Numbered from the stretch's first letter, positions 25,669 through 39,290 are shown. The stretch is DNA of 64,000 nucleotides from Ehretia macrophylla (GCA_037974665.1 CM075775.1:32493732-32557731), one strand, 5' to 3'. Notes: generated from the letters alone by a model not told the origin. A program made the numbers and translations.

Positions 25669-25909
25669 TCCTTTTTCTTTTCTTTTTTTTGGCCTAAACA
25701 TATAGGAAATAGCAAAAGAGAGAAATGAAAAAAAATTGAGGGTATTTCTGTCGTTTTTACAAAATCCGTTAAATATGACGGATTTTTTAACTGTAAGGGG
25801 GTGTTGTGCACTTTGAAAAAACACAGGGACTAGTTCATGAGGTTTTTAAATTATAGGGGAGTATTGTACACTTTCGCTAAAGTATAAGAGGGTCTGGTAC
25901 ATTTTACCC
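24855..25909. mobile_element. Mutator-like (MULE) element with 9-bp target duplication
   Basis: Inverted arms of about 150 bp (24855-25010 and 25753-25909) open with GGGTGAAGTGCACTAGACCC and the matching right end. They share the phrases 'gtgcacaacaccccc' and 'aaaatccgttaaat'. Identical flanks aaaaattaa occur at 24846-24854 and 25910-25918; nine bases is the Mutator signature. The 1055-bp interior has a strand-biased C-rich tract (about 25128-25262), (GT)n and (TA)n microsatellites, and a higher-complexity piece (about 25417-25590) that could be captured host sequence. No transposase: non-autonomous. Confidence 0.85.
25128..25395 (+). repeat. C-rich tract plus (GT)n and (TA)n microsatellites
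   Basis: Runs of CCCCA/CCCCC (25128-25262) are followed by (TG)n (about 25273-25297), poly-T, and TA/TG repeats to about 25383. The long proline- and glycine-rich ORFs read here on both strands are repeat artefacts. Confidence 0.8.
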
Positions 25910-25918
25910 AAAAATTAA

Positions 25919-27426
25919 TTTGACTTCTTTGTGAGTTAATTAATTGTCAAGGTTATGCTATAATATGTGTAATATTCCATGAAATTAGGCAAGGTCAAAC
26001 TAATGCACGAGATCGAAAAATTAATAAAGATACAAGAAAATGAATTGACCTCGATTTCCTACCCCATTCCTATAACTTTGAAGGGAAAAAAAAAATTGCA
26101 AACTTCCTTCAATTGCCCTATTTTTTCCTTGTAGAGGTGCAAGTGTATTCTATTTGCAAAAGTTGCATAACTATAAATATAGCAACAATAATCTTCCGAC
26201 AGAGTCGAATAGTCATCAGAATTTATGTGGGAGATAAATTTTATATGTATATGAGATTCATCTTGATATTTCAATCGGACAATTTGATTATTAAAAAGCG
26301 CATATCGAGTGCTTTTCAAAACTATAATCAAACAATTTTACTTGTATAATCTATTAATTTAAGACCCTTACCTAGTGCACGACTATGCTCACACCATGTT
26401 TTTCTTGAAATTTTCTTAATGTTCATGGCCTCCAACTAAGGCAAGCATGAGGAAATTATTGTGGAAACCATTGAAGATAAGAGTACAAACCTTATTAATT
26501 TAAAGGATTAGTGTAATCCAGTGAAGGTTTGCTACCGTTAAGGATACACCTAAATAGGATTTCCACTATAATGTACAACTTTTTATTTGATTCTTCTTTA
26601 TAGGATTCCCACTATGCCAACCTGAGAATCAACTATCAATTTCATATTCACAAGCTAATTGTCACTTTAGAGCAATAAGGAAATTCCAAAAGGGTTCATC
26701 TTTTCATCATGGGATGACATCAAATTTAAATTAGAGAAAAGTAAGATATGCATCATCTCAGTGGCGAATTCAAGTATACAGTTGTAAGGTTTCTAACCCT
26801 CACTAACTTCATTATAAATTACTTTAAAATATCTTTAAAACTCTCAATATTTTTCGTTTAAAAAACTACTTAATGCCCACAATTTCATTAATTTTGATCT
26901 TCAAAATCACCTAAAATACTCCATCGATAAAATATCCTAGATCCTCCTTTGTATCGCAGTACTATTTTGAGTTGCAGATATATATGCTATATTTGCTATA
27001 TCCACTTTGAGAATTCATTCTTGGTTTTAAATCAGTACGGAATCTTAATAAGTTGTTTCAAATGAGCTGGTAATAATGTGCATATGATTGAAACACGTTC
27101 TAGCAATATCTGATTTTGGGTTCGATATGTAGAAAGTAAAGATACAATATTTTTGTTAAAGAAATGAGCTGTGTTAATTTTTGTGTTGGAACATTAGTTG
27201 TCAAATAATATTTTCTAGAGCCGCCATTGGATAAAGCAAGTTCTAGAGTTGGGATTTGCTTTTCCCTTTATGAAGTTGCTACTATATACTTCAGCCAACT
27301 CTTCGATGACAAATTATTCCTAAAGTTTTCGATATAAAATAATAAAAGAATATTTTAATACATAAAACTTTCACTATAAACCGATAAAATTGTTAGGCAC
27401 CTTGAGATTCTATCCTAAATGAAGTG
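25919..27426. other. Intergenic spacer
   Basis: No gene or bounded element. The overlapping ORFs at 26059-26349 on opposite strands lack any family feature. Confidence 0.45.
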
Positions 27427-27665
27427 GTATTAGGCAAGGGCGAATCAAAAATTATTGTCTAGTAAAAGTTAAAAATACATAATTTAATAGTCTCATATAG
27501 ATAAAAAAAAAAAAAATTCAGTGGGAGTTAAATTGATTTTTTTAATTATAAATACCTTAAAAATACACATATTTTCAAAAAGATACAACTCTAACTCACT
27601 TTTTAATAGTTCCGCTCTATGAACCAGTAAAAGTTGTAGCCTCCACTAACCCGTGAATGACTCTA
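27427..27665 (+). repeat. Dispersed AT-rich repeat of the GGCG-start family
   Basis: It begins gggcgaatcaaaaatt and contains taaaaatacacatattttca, which recurs almost exactly at about 62593-62612. Related pieces occur near 31200-31490, 33274-33756 and 28530. Member of a local non-coding repeat family, class uncertain. Confidence 0.5.
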
Positions 27666-28251
27666 TCCTTAGTGCTATGTGGAAGAATACTCCATAATTT
27701 TTTATATACTAATTTTAAATATCTTAATTTATTTATGTGAGACAATTAGATTTTTACAATAGGCATAAACTACAACATTTCGAAACAAATCTTGTAGAAA
27801 AGGGTAGACAAAGTGGAAAAGTAAGGTTGTAACTTCAACGTTTCAACATAACTGTACCTTGGCACAATTTGTGGCTTGTAATTCAATTTCCTTTTTTTTT
27901 TTCAAATAAAAGGCTAATAATTGACAAATCTTTTAAAAAAATTGTTTAGATGCTTTTATTCGCGCATTAAAGAGCTACTTTTTCCCATTATTATTATTTT
28001 TTCTAATAAAGCACGCACATGGATTCTATGTGCAAGGGTTCTACGTAATGTTACCTATACTTGCCCTAGGGTTTGATATGTTAGCCTTCACTTTCATATC
28101 TGCTTCAGAGATTTTCCACTTTCAAAGGTTCTTAATTTATATAGTATTATCATTGTGTTGATTTTTTTGTCTCTCTTTACAAGACAGTGTAAATCAAATT
28201 ACCATGGCTACTAGCTAGTTACCGTTTCTTTCCTGGAGTAGCTGTCTAATC

Positions 28252-28462
28252 GTTTTTTTTTTAATAACGAGAAATTTACTTTATAAAAGATCACATTGAA
28301 TTCATCTAAAGGTTATAAATTTTGTGATGTAGTAACACATCCCAAAAGATGCTCCAAGTCAATTAAGAATAGGACATTCTTTATGCAGGGTAGAAGTTTT
28401 GAACTCGATACCTTTGTTATGATAAGTCGTTATTTTATTGCTTCGTCCAACCCTCCGGGGCG
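28252..28462 (-). repeat. SINE, - strand, with 13-bp target duplication
   Basis: The unit is flanked by tagctgtctaatc (28239-28251) and tagctatctaatc (28463-28475), one mismatch. Read on the - strand it starts cgccccggagggttgg, has a perfect box B core GTTCAAAAC (pattern GWTCRANNC) about 55 bases in, and ends in a poly-A run (the T-run at 28253 on + strand). About 211 bp. A second copy in the same orientation is at 51367-51580. Confidence 0.7.
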
Positions 28463-28475
28463 TAGCTATCTAATC

Positions 28476-31400
28476 TCCTTCTTAAGCAAAGTGTTATAAC
28501 CCAATGAAATGCTTGTTGAGCATCCTAAGCAGAGGCGGATGCATATGAAGGTCAGTGAGGGCTGCAAAAAAATCTTTAAAATTTTATATATTTCTTTAAA
28601 AAAAATTAGATGTTTATGTGTTCTTAGTTAAAAAAAATTTATTAGCCTTACCCAAAAAAAAAATTACTCATATATAATTAAAAAATTATGTATTTTAATA
28701 TCCACTGACAAAAATTCATAGATTCTCCCCTAATCTTATGAATGGAGGTCTATATGATAGGAATACTAATTATGCTATTTGTGCAAATTTATTGGATATT
28801 AGGATTAGGGCTAATTGGCAGACAAACTAATAACAATCATCAAACTAGCACAAAGGGAGAAAAATAAGTACAATTAATAGTTAATTACATAAATCAAAGG
28901 GTTTGCCTCCAATTAGCCCAACAATAGGGATTTATGATAACATAATTTCTTCGAAATTGTAATACATTAATTGCCCCAATAGACTAAGATGTAGCCAATT
29001 CATGTAACATGAGTGAAATATTATATAATTTTTGGAGTTGAATGCGTCAACTGAGGCTATGTTTTGGACAAGTTTAGTTAGATTTAGACCCACAAGGTAT
29101 TAACTAGGTAGCTAGTAGTTGTTGAATAATAAAGAACGTGATGGTATCAAGACAAATTTAACATTCATTAACTTAATTATTTGTCTCAAGAGAGATGTTG
29201 GCTTTAAATGGACCAATAATTTAAAGCAAAGAATATACGAAGCTTAAAATAGATGCATTTAAAAAATTTCCAATCAGGCTTAGTGTTACGTGTAGCAATA
29301 GATTCTTTTATATATATTTTGGTGGTAGTTTAATTGATTAGGAGTTGGTAGATTTATCATGCAATTTTCTATCCTCGTTTGTGATTATATTAGGTGAAAG
29401 ATAGTTGTAGAGGAACGATTGTAAAAGGACGGTTCCCCACCTTTTCATTGAAATAGGGAGGGCCCTTAATTACCCCACCATCCCGTGGACACAGAGATTT
29501 GGCCTACCAACAGCAGGCTTGGGTGGGGGGTTCAAAGATGTGAAAGTTCTGTAGATATTGCATGTTATTCATGTTTTTTAGGTGTATTTTTGGAATCCAA
29601 CCGGCGAATTAGATTGAGATATGTGTAAATTGACCCGATATACCACCTGATCAATAAATTTCAAGAGAAAGAAATTAGCATTCATACATGGATGAAGAAT
29701 TTCCTGAAAAAAGTGGCCAGACTACCTAGGCAATAATGTTTACATTAACGAATCGGCTCGAAAATTAATGACTTGTTAAAACTACTCTTTTGACTAAGCT
29801 AACTACATCATTAAGAAAGCCCTCATATCAGTTGAATCAAATTAGGGTTTGTGATTATGATAAAGTTAGCTTGTTAGGCAATGAACCTCAAAATAATCCC
29901 TAATTATTCGGACGAAGAATATGCCTATTATTTTGGCTTTTAAAACGCGATAAGCCTTAAAAATGCTAATATAAATATACAAGAATAATCTTTGATTAAT
30001 TAATGATGTTAGACTTGTAAATAAATTTTGTTGGATTACCACCACCCAACCATAATGCAGTTACGATTCTATCTAAAAACGAATTATTAAAATAAATATT
30101 GCTTTTAAATTAAGATTAGACTATCTGATTAACAAAAGCATATAAATTAATAATTAAAGCACACTTAACCACAAGCAAGACAATGTCATGGCATGATGAG
30201 CATCACATGCGCCACTTTTACGAAATTATTGAGTAGCCACCAGACTACTTGTTAATTATTTTTTATAACCCCTAAACTAATTAATTAATTAATTAATTAA
30301 TTAATCCCCCCTCTACATTGGAAGTGGAAATGTGCAGTATTGAATAATCCCTTTTAATAGACTCATAATGATGACCTCTCAATTAGAGAGAAGAGTGATT
30401 GAGCTACTCTTTTTGACTTCCTCAAAGTCTTGTGTGCCCTTCCACAAATTAAGCTGATTGATAAGACCAAATGTGTAAACAAATTCAGCTTATAATAAGT
30501 TTGACCACCGACTACAAGTTTCTTTTATCCCTACCCTAACAATTGATTGAAATAATTGGGTAGTAATTCGTTGTATTTAATAATCTTAAATTTAAATCTA
30601 TATTGTCTCATTACATATACTGTTTATCCATTGACTAATATAAAACATACATTATAATATATTACTACATCACAAAATTTTTAATTTTAATATAAATATA
30701 ATATTATTTTATTTAAAATAAATTTTTCGTCATTAAAAATAAATTTATTTTGCACCTAATTCAACGAATTTATTCTCATTTCTTTTCCTACTCTATCATA
30801 TGACTGACTAACGTTTATGCCTCTATAATTGAGCCCCACTTTTTCTTCTACTTTTTACTTAACATATTGACCAACATACTAAGACACATGATGGACCTAA
30901 CATCCTCACTTACTTTGTTTCTTTGTGTCATATCTTGGTCCTTTGTTTTGAGTTTTTATTGAATCAATTTAAATCAATGTCTTATCCTAATCTTGGCCTA
31001 AGATTCTTCACTCTAATTATAAGTGGGCCAAAAACAACTAGGTGCCACAACCATGCATGATACGAGTACAATTTTCAAACGTCTCTTGCTTGTTCTTTCA
31101 GATTTCTGCATATGGTATTCACATGCCGAGGAAAGTTCATAAGTGATTACTCTATATTTTGAATGTTTTTGAGTTTATCGTTTCTTGATATAAATAACCC
31201 GGTCGAATTCAAAATTTTTGTTTAGTACTGTAAGTTAAAAATACATAATTTAATACTCATTGAACATTTTTTTTTCTAATCAAGAAAAAATTGATTTTCT
31301 AGTTTAAAAATATTTAAAATATAAATATTTTTTAAAAAACATTGATATTAATAATCCGGTCGAATTTGAAATTTTTGTTCGGTATTATAAACTAAAAATA

Positions 31401-32340
31401 AATAATTTAACATTTATTGAATTTTTTTTAAATGAAGAATTAATTGATTTTCTAATCTAAAAATATTCTAAGACGTACATTTTTTTTTTTTAAAGTTGAG
31501 ATGACCATTGATCACTCATTAATGGCTCTTGGAAATATTAAGTATGACATTTTCCATTAATTAGAAACCAATTTTCTAAAGCAAATTCATAAATAAACAT
31601 GTGAGCAGAAGATAAATAAGCACAATTTTTCCTTTCTTTTTTTTTCAATCTCTTTTGCAACTTGTAGTCAGAAATTTGATTTTTAATGAAAATGTATATA
31701 CCCAAAACCGATGGCGAGTAGAATAATATTTTTTACGTTTTTTTTTTTTTTGGCTAGCTAGTGTCTAATTTTCCAACTCTTTGAGAAGGACTTATTGTTT
31801 ATTAATAAATTATAATTCTAAAATTACTCTAAGGAGTTGCGGAAAGATTTGATCCCAAGAGGCCAAAATCTGTTTAAAATACTACAAATGTATCATATCG
31901 TATCGAATGATGCATCATCTAAAAGGTTAAATTATTAAAAAAATATATCAACTGAATATATCGCTTATTTTTAGTGTATATATATTATTCGACTAGAACA
32001 AATTGGCAACCCTAGTGTATTCTGAATTAGCAATTCTTGATAAAGATTGGATAACGACTTGTTACGTTCAAAGATTCTAAGTTCTAACTTATACTTGTCA
32101 ATAACAAATATCTTTTTAGCCCTTAATTATCTTGTAGTATATATGTCGATATTAACTGCTGCACTTATAATTCTAAGTAGGGTGAGATCTTCGGTACTAG
32201 GAAATGAAAAAACGATTTTATTGGGAAGAAGTGGTTTCTGATGAGCTCCAACCAGCTGGCATATCCGAACACTACCCAAGGACTCTTTGATTAATAATGT
32301 GTACTCATGTAATAAATATTGTTTTACCAATATATATATA
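28476..32340. other. Long intergenic spacer with repeat fragments
   Basis: No gene seen. It contains an (AATT)n microsatellite (about 30278-30304), possible SINE heads near 30545-30640 and 32040-32110, and two tandem-like copies of the GGCG-family repeat at about 31198-31490 (shared phrases 'tcgaattcaaaatttttg' and 'aaaaatacataatttaat'). A short less AT-rich island at 29430-29530 is unexplained. Confidence 0.5.
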
Positions 32341-32530
32341 TTTTTTGGATGACGTGGGAGTTTAATAAGCAGAATCAGATCATTAATTGGTAAACTCTCA
32401 TATACAGTTGCGTATTTTTATACATGTACCAAATTAGTAAAAAGTAAAATTTTAGAGCATTAAAAATATCGAACTTACGACTTTACAGAATCAATTTTAT
32501 CCCACTACTATTTGACCATGTCCCGGGAGC
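32341..32530 (-). repeat. SINE copy, - strand
   Basis: On the - strand it shows box A TGGTCAAATAG (exact to TRGYNNARNNG) and box B GTTCGATAT (8 of 9) at tRNA-like spacing, and ends in an A-run (T-run at 32341-32346). It aligns with 47946-48136. Target duplication unclear. Confidence 0.6.
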
Positions 32531-33273
32531 ACCAATTCAATATTGATAGCATGGATGTTACATGTAATGCCAGAGCCATTAAAATCTGAAAACATGGTCG
32601 GTAAAGGAGCACATCTACTTCCTTAAACATGCCATCAAGTAAAAAGAATCAAAAGGGTGGTGAGTCAGAAGTGACTTTCTCTATGGATTTGTACCTATTT
32701 CTAAATTAGTAATATTTGTTACCTGCAATATTAAACAGATCTGTTGTAAAACTAGTCACTAGGACATTGTTGCTTGGCTGGCACCTTTATGAATGACATT
32801 TCAGTTCAATTCACGAAGATGGTATGCTTGAAGACCAGACTTGTTGCTAAGGATTGGTTTTTGCTTTTCTGGAAGCAAGCATGGTGGAGGGAGTTGTAAA
32901 CCTCTCTGAATGGTAAATTATCGTTTTATCTAAAAGTTTAATTTGTTATAAAATATTTATTTTATTTATTTATTATTTACAATATTAAACATTTTGATTT
33001 TACGATGTATTTACAGGTGCTATAGATATTAATCTAATATTGGAACTCAAAAAAAATAATCTACAAATAAAATTAATGGAAAAAAGTGACCTCCAAATGA
33101 TAGGTCTTCACATGATACAATTCACTAGGTGTATCATGGAGTTTCACCTCCAAATTGAAAGGTTATGCTAAATACTAGTTCCGCTGGACAAAGTTTGAAT
33201 GTTTACTCACGCATGCACAATCACCACTCATGGTAATATGGAGTATAAAACACCAACGGTCACAATGACAAAT

Positions 33274-33756
33274 AGGGGCGGAGCCAGAATTTCATGTCAG
33301 TGGGGACTAAAATTTATAATTTTTAAACTATACGAGTTTTTTTTTTTTTTTTTTTCCGGTGGAGTTAATTAATTTTTTTAACTAAAAATACATAGATATT
33401 TAAATTTTTTTAAAAAAATATATAGAAATTTTAAGGTTTTTATAGGTCAATGGGGGCTAAAATCCATAATTTTTAAACTATACGAGTACTTTTATTTTTT
33501 AATGGGGGCTAATTAATTTTTTTTAACTAAAAATACATAGATATCTAATTTTTTTTCAAAAAATATATAAAAATTTTAATATTTTTATGGGTCAGTGGGG
33601 GCTAAAATTTATAATTTTTAAACTATACGAGTACTTTTATTTTTCAGTGGGGGCTAATTAATTTTTTTTAACTAAAAATACATAGATATCTAACTTCTTT
33701 TTAAAAAAATACATAAAAATTTTAATAATTTTTATAAGCATGTGCCTCCGCCAGTG
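33274..33756. mobile_element. 483-bp DNA element holding three tandem ~145-bp repeats
   Basis: Flanked by identical atgacaaat (33265-33273 and 33757-33765). The ends AGGGGCGGAGCC and, inverted, CACTGGCGGAGGC share GGCGGAG. The interior is three tandem copies starting near 33297, 33448 and 33592, each carrying 'gggggctaaaat', 'ttttaaactatacgag' and 'actaaaaatacatagatat'. The 8-9 bp duplication fits hAT or Mutator. No ORF. Confidence 0.65.
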
Positions 33757-33785
33757 ATGACAAATGATCATGTAAAGTGACCAAC

Positions 33786-33900
33786 GAGAGTATTTTTTTT
33801 ACGACGAGAAATTAGAATAAAATATATTAAATTCAATTCAAAATTATAAAATTTTACAGTGCAATAGTGGGGTCAGGCAATATTTGTGCCCAACTATAGC
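33786..33900 (-). repeat. SINE fragment, - strand
   Basis: 'tttttttacgacgagaaatt' followed by '..attaaattcaattc' parallels the 3' tail of the SINEs at 28252 and 51367. The head is not clear. Confidence 0.4.
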
Positions 33901-35011
33901 ATTACTCTTTTATTTCATGGGTTAATTATGTGCGTAATTACTAGTTTTGGACATGAATGATTTTCAGTTGTATTTCTATCTTTGTTTTCCCATGCAATCT
34001 TGTTGACATGAGAAAACGTGAGTGCTTGACGTGGAACCACTAAGATCGTTACACATATCTTCTGTCAGACCAGTTCGATAGGATAAATAAATCAAAAAAT
34101 TATGGGTCGGACCTCTCTCAATCTGACCCGAGCTCAACTGTTCTTTGACAAGTCAGCATGGCTTAGCCCGCCGAAAATGTCTTATCGCATTTATGATGAA
34201 CTCCATACGCTAAGCACCATGGCGGAGCCATCAACCTCCACCAAATCCCCTGAAAATGGTTCCTCCAACTCTTATAAATATCCCAAGAAAAGGTTGTGGT
34301 GAGGGTTACACGCTTCTTAATTATTCTTCTTTCTTTAAATCAAGTTAATTAATTTGAGTGTTAAAGTCATTTCCAAAATATAGTCAACGTTTTTTTACTT
34401 TTGCAGATTACACAAAATTGAGTGCCGTGCAATTTCATACCTTAACACTTGCTAAAAATTTTAATGGTAGAAATATATTAGTGCAAATTCTTGAGTTATC
34501 GAAGCCATTATTTATGATCTTTGTATTTCCCCACAAGGTAGCCTTAGGTCGAAAGTATATATATAAATGTTGATATATATCATCGTTTTATCGTGTGAAG
34601 ATAAAGCTATATATATTGAGTGTAAAAACTTGGAACATTATAATTATTGGGGTAGATTATTAACAATGGCGCCTCTATGAAGTATGGACAATTGTCCTTC
34701 CCCCCTCTTTATTACTGCAGGGTCCACCTTGTTTTTTTTCCAAGTCTTATATATTTTCAAGTTAAGTTAACAAAACCAAGAAAAATGCCCCCACAATTTT
34801 GAACAAAGCCTTCCTCATAATTACTTGCCAAAAGTTCCGGAGTCATATGTCGAGAAGCTAAGGAGAAAAAGTAAATAAAGAATTAAACAGAGGAAACAAA
34901 TGTTATATGTAGTTTTAATTTCAGTGACAATGATAAGATTTTAAAAGTTATTTCAAGACACAATACGTTATATTTCAGACTCATAATTCTAAATTTACAA
35001 ACGAACTTGTG

Positions 35012-35062
<51 letters not shown>

Positions 35063-38000
35063 TAAAAACAAATACTATACTTAAAAAATTAAGTAGTGGA
35101 AAAAATTTTACATATAGAGTTAATTGCAATGACAATTGTAAGAGTTTAGAAGTACGTATATCAATAAGGACACAATATGATTATACTCCAAACTCGAAAT
35201 CTTGAGCTTGTAAATGATATCAATCTTATAGGTTTAAAATAATTGTTTTGATTTCATATTCACTGACCCAAGCTAATCAACTTGAGTCATTATTTAAACC
35301 AAAATACAAATATCATATCTCTCATTAATGTGAAACATTACACTATAAGCATATCTCTCATTAATGTGAAATATCATATCTCTCAGTAAATATATGGACC
35401 AGAGGGGTTCTAGTGCAAAAATGCATTAATAGAAGAATCACTTCTTTAAACCCCTTTATAGGCCGGCAGAGACAAATGCTCGTGACTAGCAGAAACAAAG
35501 AAACCTTTGCTACCAAGGCGTTGCAGAAAAGGAAGAAAAGCCTGCCATTCTTCAATTTAACACTTTGTTCCCAAAAATTCTCTCTAAAGTAAAAGTTGAG
35601 GTAATTTTTAGAATAAAGATTAGGTGAAATTAATATTTGGGTAGTAACTCGTTATGATTAAAGTTTTTTAGTTTCAACCTTTGTCTTCGACAACCTTTGG
35701 AGTGTCTTTTAGGCTGCGATGCTACCTGAAGAAGTTTGTTGCCTTGATATGAATATAATGTGATCCTTTCTAAGATGCATTCCTCGTTCAGAAAAAGAAA
35801 CGAATTTTTTTTATATAATTAATATGACAGTAACAACCTTGCAACATCAAGAAATTGCAGGTCAAGTGAGAGATCCCAATTATAATCTTTAATCATGTCT
35901 AGCTAAAAAAAGAGCTGACTCACTGAATTTTTCACTCATTAAAAATTCCAAGGCCTGATTAAAGTAACTTACAACTGTATGATAACTCAGATCTCTAATA
36001 AATTAGTAACCCTTTAAACTAAAAAATTAATTTAATTAACCTTTAAGTATTGTACTATAACTCTCAAGTATGATATATATTAACTCTACCAATAACAGTA
36101 CAAAGCAATTAAGTTTTGCTACAATATTTTTTTGTTTTTATGTTGGAATCTTTAGATTTTATGAGGATTTTCTGACAGCAAATGTCCAAGTGTTAACATT
36201 TTAAGAATCTTGTACTAAGTGTCAAGTCATTTTTAGGTGGAAGTGTGTGGTGGAAGTGTTTTTAGATGACCAATAGAGCTTAAAGATGAAGGGTTTTGGA
36301 CAAAATGTAGTGGAGAATCGGTTAGATCCAAGCTGTTTTTTTTTTCTCTCAGATAATAATTAGTGGAAATGAATAGGGATTATTTACCAAGCAGAATCCC
36401 ATATATGGCTCACAAAAAGGTTTTGTTGCTTTAACATCTTTAACCCAAAAGCTTCGAAGGCTTACGCCAAGAGTTGGATAAAATGATAAATAACGATTTA
36501 TTATAATTATAAATTTTGAGTTCAAATAATGTCTTTAGCCTTCATGTATCAAAAAAATATAAAGAAAAAAAAAAGAAAAGAAAGAAGACCTCATAAGTCA
36601 ATGAAGAGCTAAATATATAAAAGGTAAAGTGAAAAACACCATCATATTTTTTTTAGTTGTGTGTTAGATTATATGGTAACATCATAATAATAATTAAGAC
36701 TGATAATTTACTTACTGTCCCTTATGATAATAATGACAAAACATTTTTTGTCATTTTCTTCTAAACTATAGGAAATTGTTATATTAATTTTTACTAGAAT
36801 TCAATCTATAGTTTAAACGAGCCTTGTGAATATTTGAGAGGTTAATCTAGTAGAATAATACTTGCATGATAGGTGGAGATATTATTCACATCTCATGTGT
36901 AAATTGGCCAGGAAATTATGTTTTTGTTGGATCAATTGGCGGTCTTGTACCTAATTATTATGAACAATGCCTTCTTTGAGTGGAATTATATATCTTAAAA
37001 TTTGATCCTTAATATAAATTTAAACGTTTTAAAAGATTAATTCTTCGTGGTAAAAAAAAATTTGGGATACTTTTGTAATTTATCTTCAAAATAAGAAAGA
37101 AAATAAAGAAAGTATAATCACCTCCATGTCACGTGAAGAGGCTAGTCAGTCAACATTCACTTTTACTATTTATGTATACAAATCTGTATCACAGTAGTTT
37201 ACATATGCATTAATGCCTCGATATATACAATGCATATAAAACTTGGAAAATTTAAAAGAGAGAGAAAGAAATGCTTGGTACACTGCAAGAAGAGAAAAAA
37301 TCCTGCGAATTTGATGGAGACAGACAAAGAGGTATGGTTTGAACATGAAACTTTCTTCTTACACTAGCCTTTACATATAATTTAACTTGTACTGTAAGCC
37401 AAACCCCTACAGAATTAAATAAAAACAGTATCAGCAGCTATAAAAATTATTCGATCAGTTTAAATTGATATATCAATCTTTTACATGATTATAAAAATTC
37501 ATGCCTTCTAGATATAGATGCATGAATTTGTACATGTATACTAGTTATATTTATTATTATTTTTGACCATTATTATATATTAATCAGGTAATATTTCATC
37601 CCTTTTTACATGCTAAAAAGTTTTATTAAATAACAAAAAATTAAAGGATTCGAATTTTCTAATAATGCAATCATGTTATTAAATAGATTAATGAGGTTCT
37701 TACTGTATAAAAAATGGTGATAGGAGAATCAACAATCAGAGGATCCAAACTTAGAAGCAGTGGTGGAGGTGTATTCGGGTCAGCAAAGTTATAGTTTTTA
37801 TTGACCCAAAAGAATTTAAAAATCTTATATATATATTTTTTAAAAAATTTAAATATATAGGTATTTCTAAGCAAACAGTTCAATTATCCTCTAAAAAAAA
37901 TTATATACTCATATAATTAAATATTAAAAAGAATTTGTGGATTCGTGCTATTTAGGTCAAAAAGGGCTCCCCAATCTCAAGTTTACACAGATTTCTTTGT

Positions 38001-38890
38001 CGGGTCCCTCAAAGTCCTCTCTTTCTCACTCTTATCTTTTGATTTTTATCCACAAGTTTTTCTCTTTCTAGGCTTTGGTCAGCATCTCATCATCTGTCAA
38101 TTCTTGTGCGTGCATGCTTGTGGGTGTGTTTTTTAACTTGAGAAGCAACCAAAGAAACCACCTTAAAAATAGAAATAAAAAGTTTTAAGGAAAGAATATT
38201 AACTATTTCTATTCTAAGGCCATATCGAAGAAAAAAGTGATACTATAGTGACTACTCACCAATGATACAGCCAGGACACTAACCTTACCGAATTAATAAT
38301 TTGATGGTGAACTTACCGGCTGTGGTTACGGGACTCAAATGCGTTTGGGGTCGTCAAGTGAGACATTTGGTTCACGAATCAAAAATTTATCTCCACAGCA
38401 AGTTTAATGCGTAAAATTTTTTTAAGAATAGACAAAATGATTTTGTTAGATATACAATTATTATGCATTAATAAATCATAAGTTTTAAAACTATTATATA
38501 AGATACTTAATTATCTATTTAACACTAATTATTTTTCCTTAAAATCCCTTATTTTATTAATTAAATTTTAGTCTAGTCTTATACATTTATGTGCAATTTA
38601 TTATTGCTTCTAGGGTTTCACATTTTTGCTTATTCTAGATTCTATTTCGACTCTCATATAAAACTTTCTTAGTAAAAATGTCCGTCTATCTCAATTTTTT
38701 CACAGATTTCATTTTAAATTGCTTCTTCAATTTTGATTACACAAAAGTATTAAAGAATATACTTGTCTCATATTGACAAATTAAGGATTCTAAAATAAGA
38801 GTTACATACTCAAAACAATGACGATGATTGAAATTAGCTAGTTAGTCTGCACGTAACTTAACAAACTATTTTGAGAAAGACTTTGATACC
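33901..38890. other. Intergenic spacer
   Basis: No supported gene. A small + ORF at 34102-34302 contains MAEPSTSTKSPENG... and ends KKRLW, but has no known family. It also holds an (AT)n microsatellite (35013-35059), three near-copies of 'catatctctcattaatgtga' (35314-35393) and possible SINE heads at about 35625-35700 and 36472-36545. Confidence 0.45.
35013..35059. repeat. (AT)n microsatellite
   Basis: Uninterrupted dinucleotide run of about 47 bp. Confidence 0.95.
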
Positions 38891-38892
38891 AC

Positions 38893-39120
38893 ATTTTTTT
38901 TGAATAATATAAAAACTCAATTAACGGAGTTCAATTATTGAATTATTATTCGTAGAGCCCAACCATCCGTGCCACTGAATTATTCGCGAAATCGACCACC
39001 AATTAATAAATTTTTAAGTATCATTGTACCCAACACATACAAGAATGAAATTCAAAAGTAATGATTAAGTATTAAACACACAATCTCGTAAAAACGATTT
39101 TCTCCCAAAACCACTAGAGC
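38893..39120 (-). repeat. Diverged SINE copy, - strand
   Basis: The - strand head (tctagtggttttgggagaaa, then aatcgtttttacgagattg) aligns with the copy at 47946-48136 (ggtccagcgataatagggta, then aatcttttttgcgagactg). It sits just upstream of the ABCB1 promoter. Confidence 0.45.
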
Positions 39121-39231
39121 ACATTAGTAGGTGATCTACTTTACTATCAATAATCCAAGTGCTTAAAGAAACTCGGACACCACATAAAACTGTAAAATCT
39201 CAACACTGAGTAAAACTTGAGCAGCAAACTT

Positions 39232-39290
39232 GGAGAGAGAGAGAGAGAGAGACTGTGTGTGTGAGTGAGATTATAAGACTTTTATAAAAG
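39232..39290 (+). promoter_or_regulatory. GA-repeat tract and candidate TATA box of ABCB1
   Basis: A (GA)n tract (about 39232-39251) is followed by GTGTGTGTGAG and then tttataaaag (39281-39290), a TATA-like motif 50 bp before the start codon. If that TATA box is used, the leader is only about 25-30 nt and the GA tract lies upstream, as a GAGA-type element. If an upstream start is used, both lie in the 5' UTR. Motif evidence only. Confidence 0.4.

Noticed and set aside
34102-34302. 66-aa ORF with MAEPSTSTKSPENG
   Set aside because: Balanced composition is suggestive, but there is no motif, splice partner or promoter evidence.
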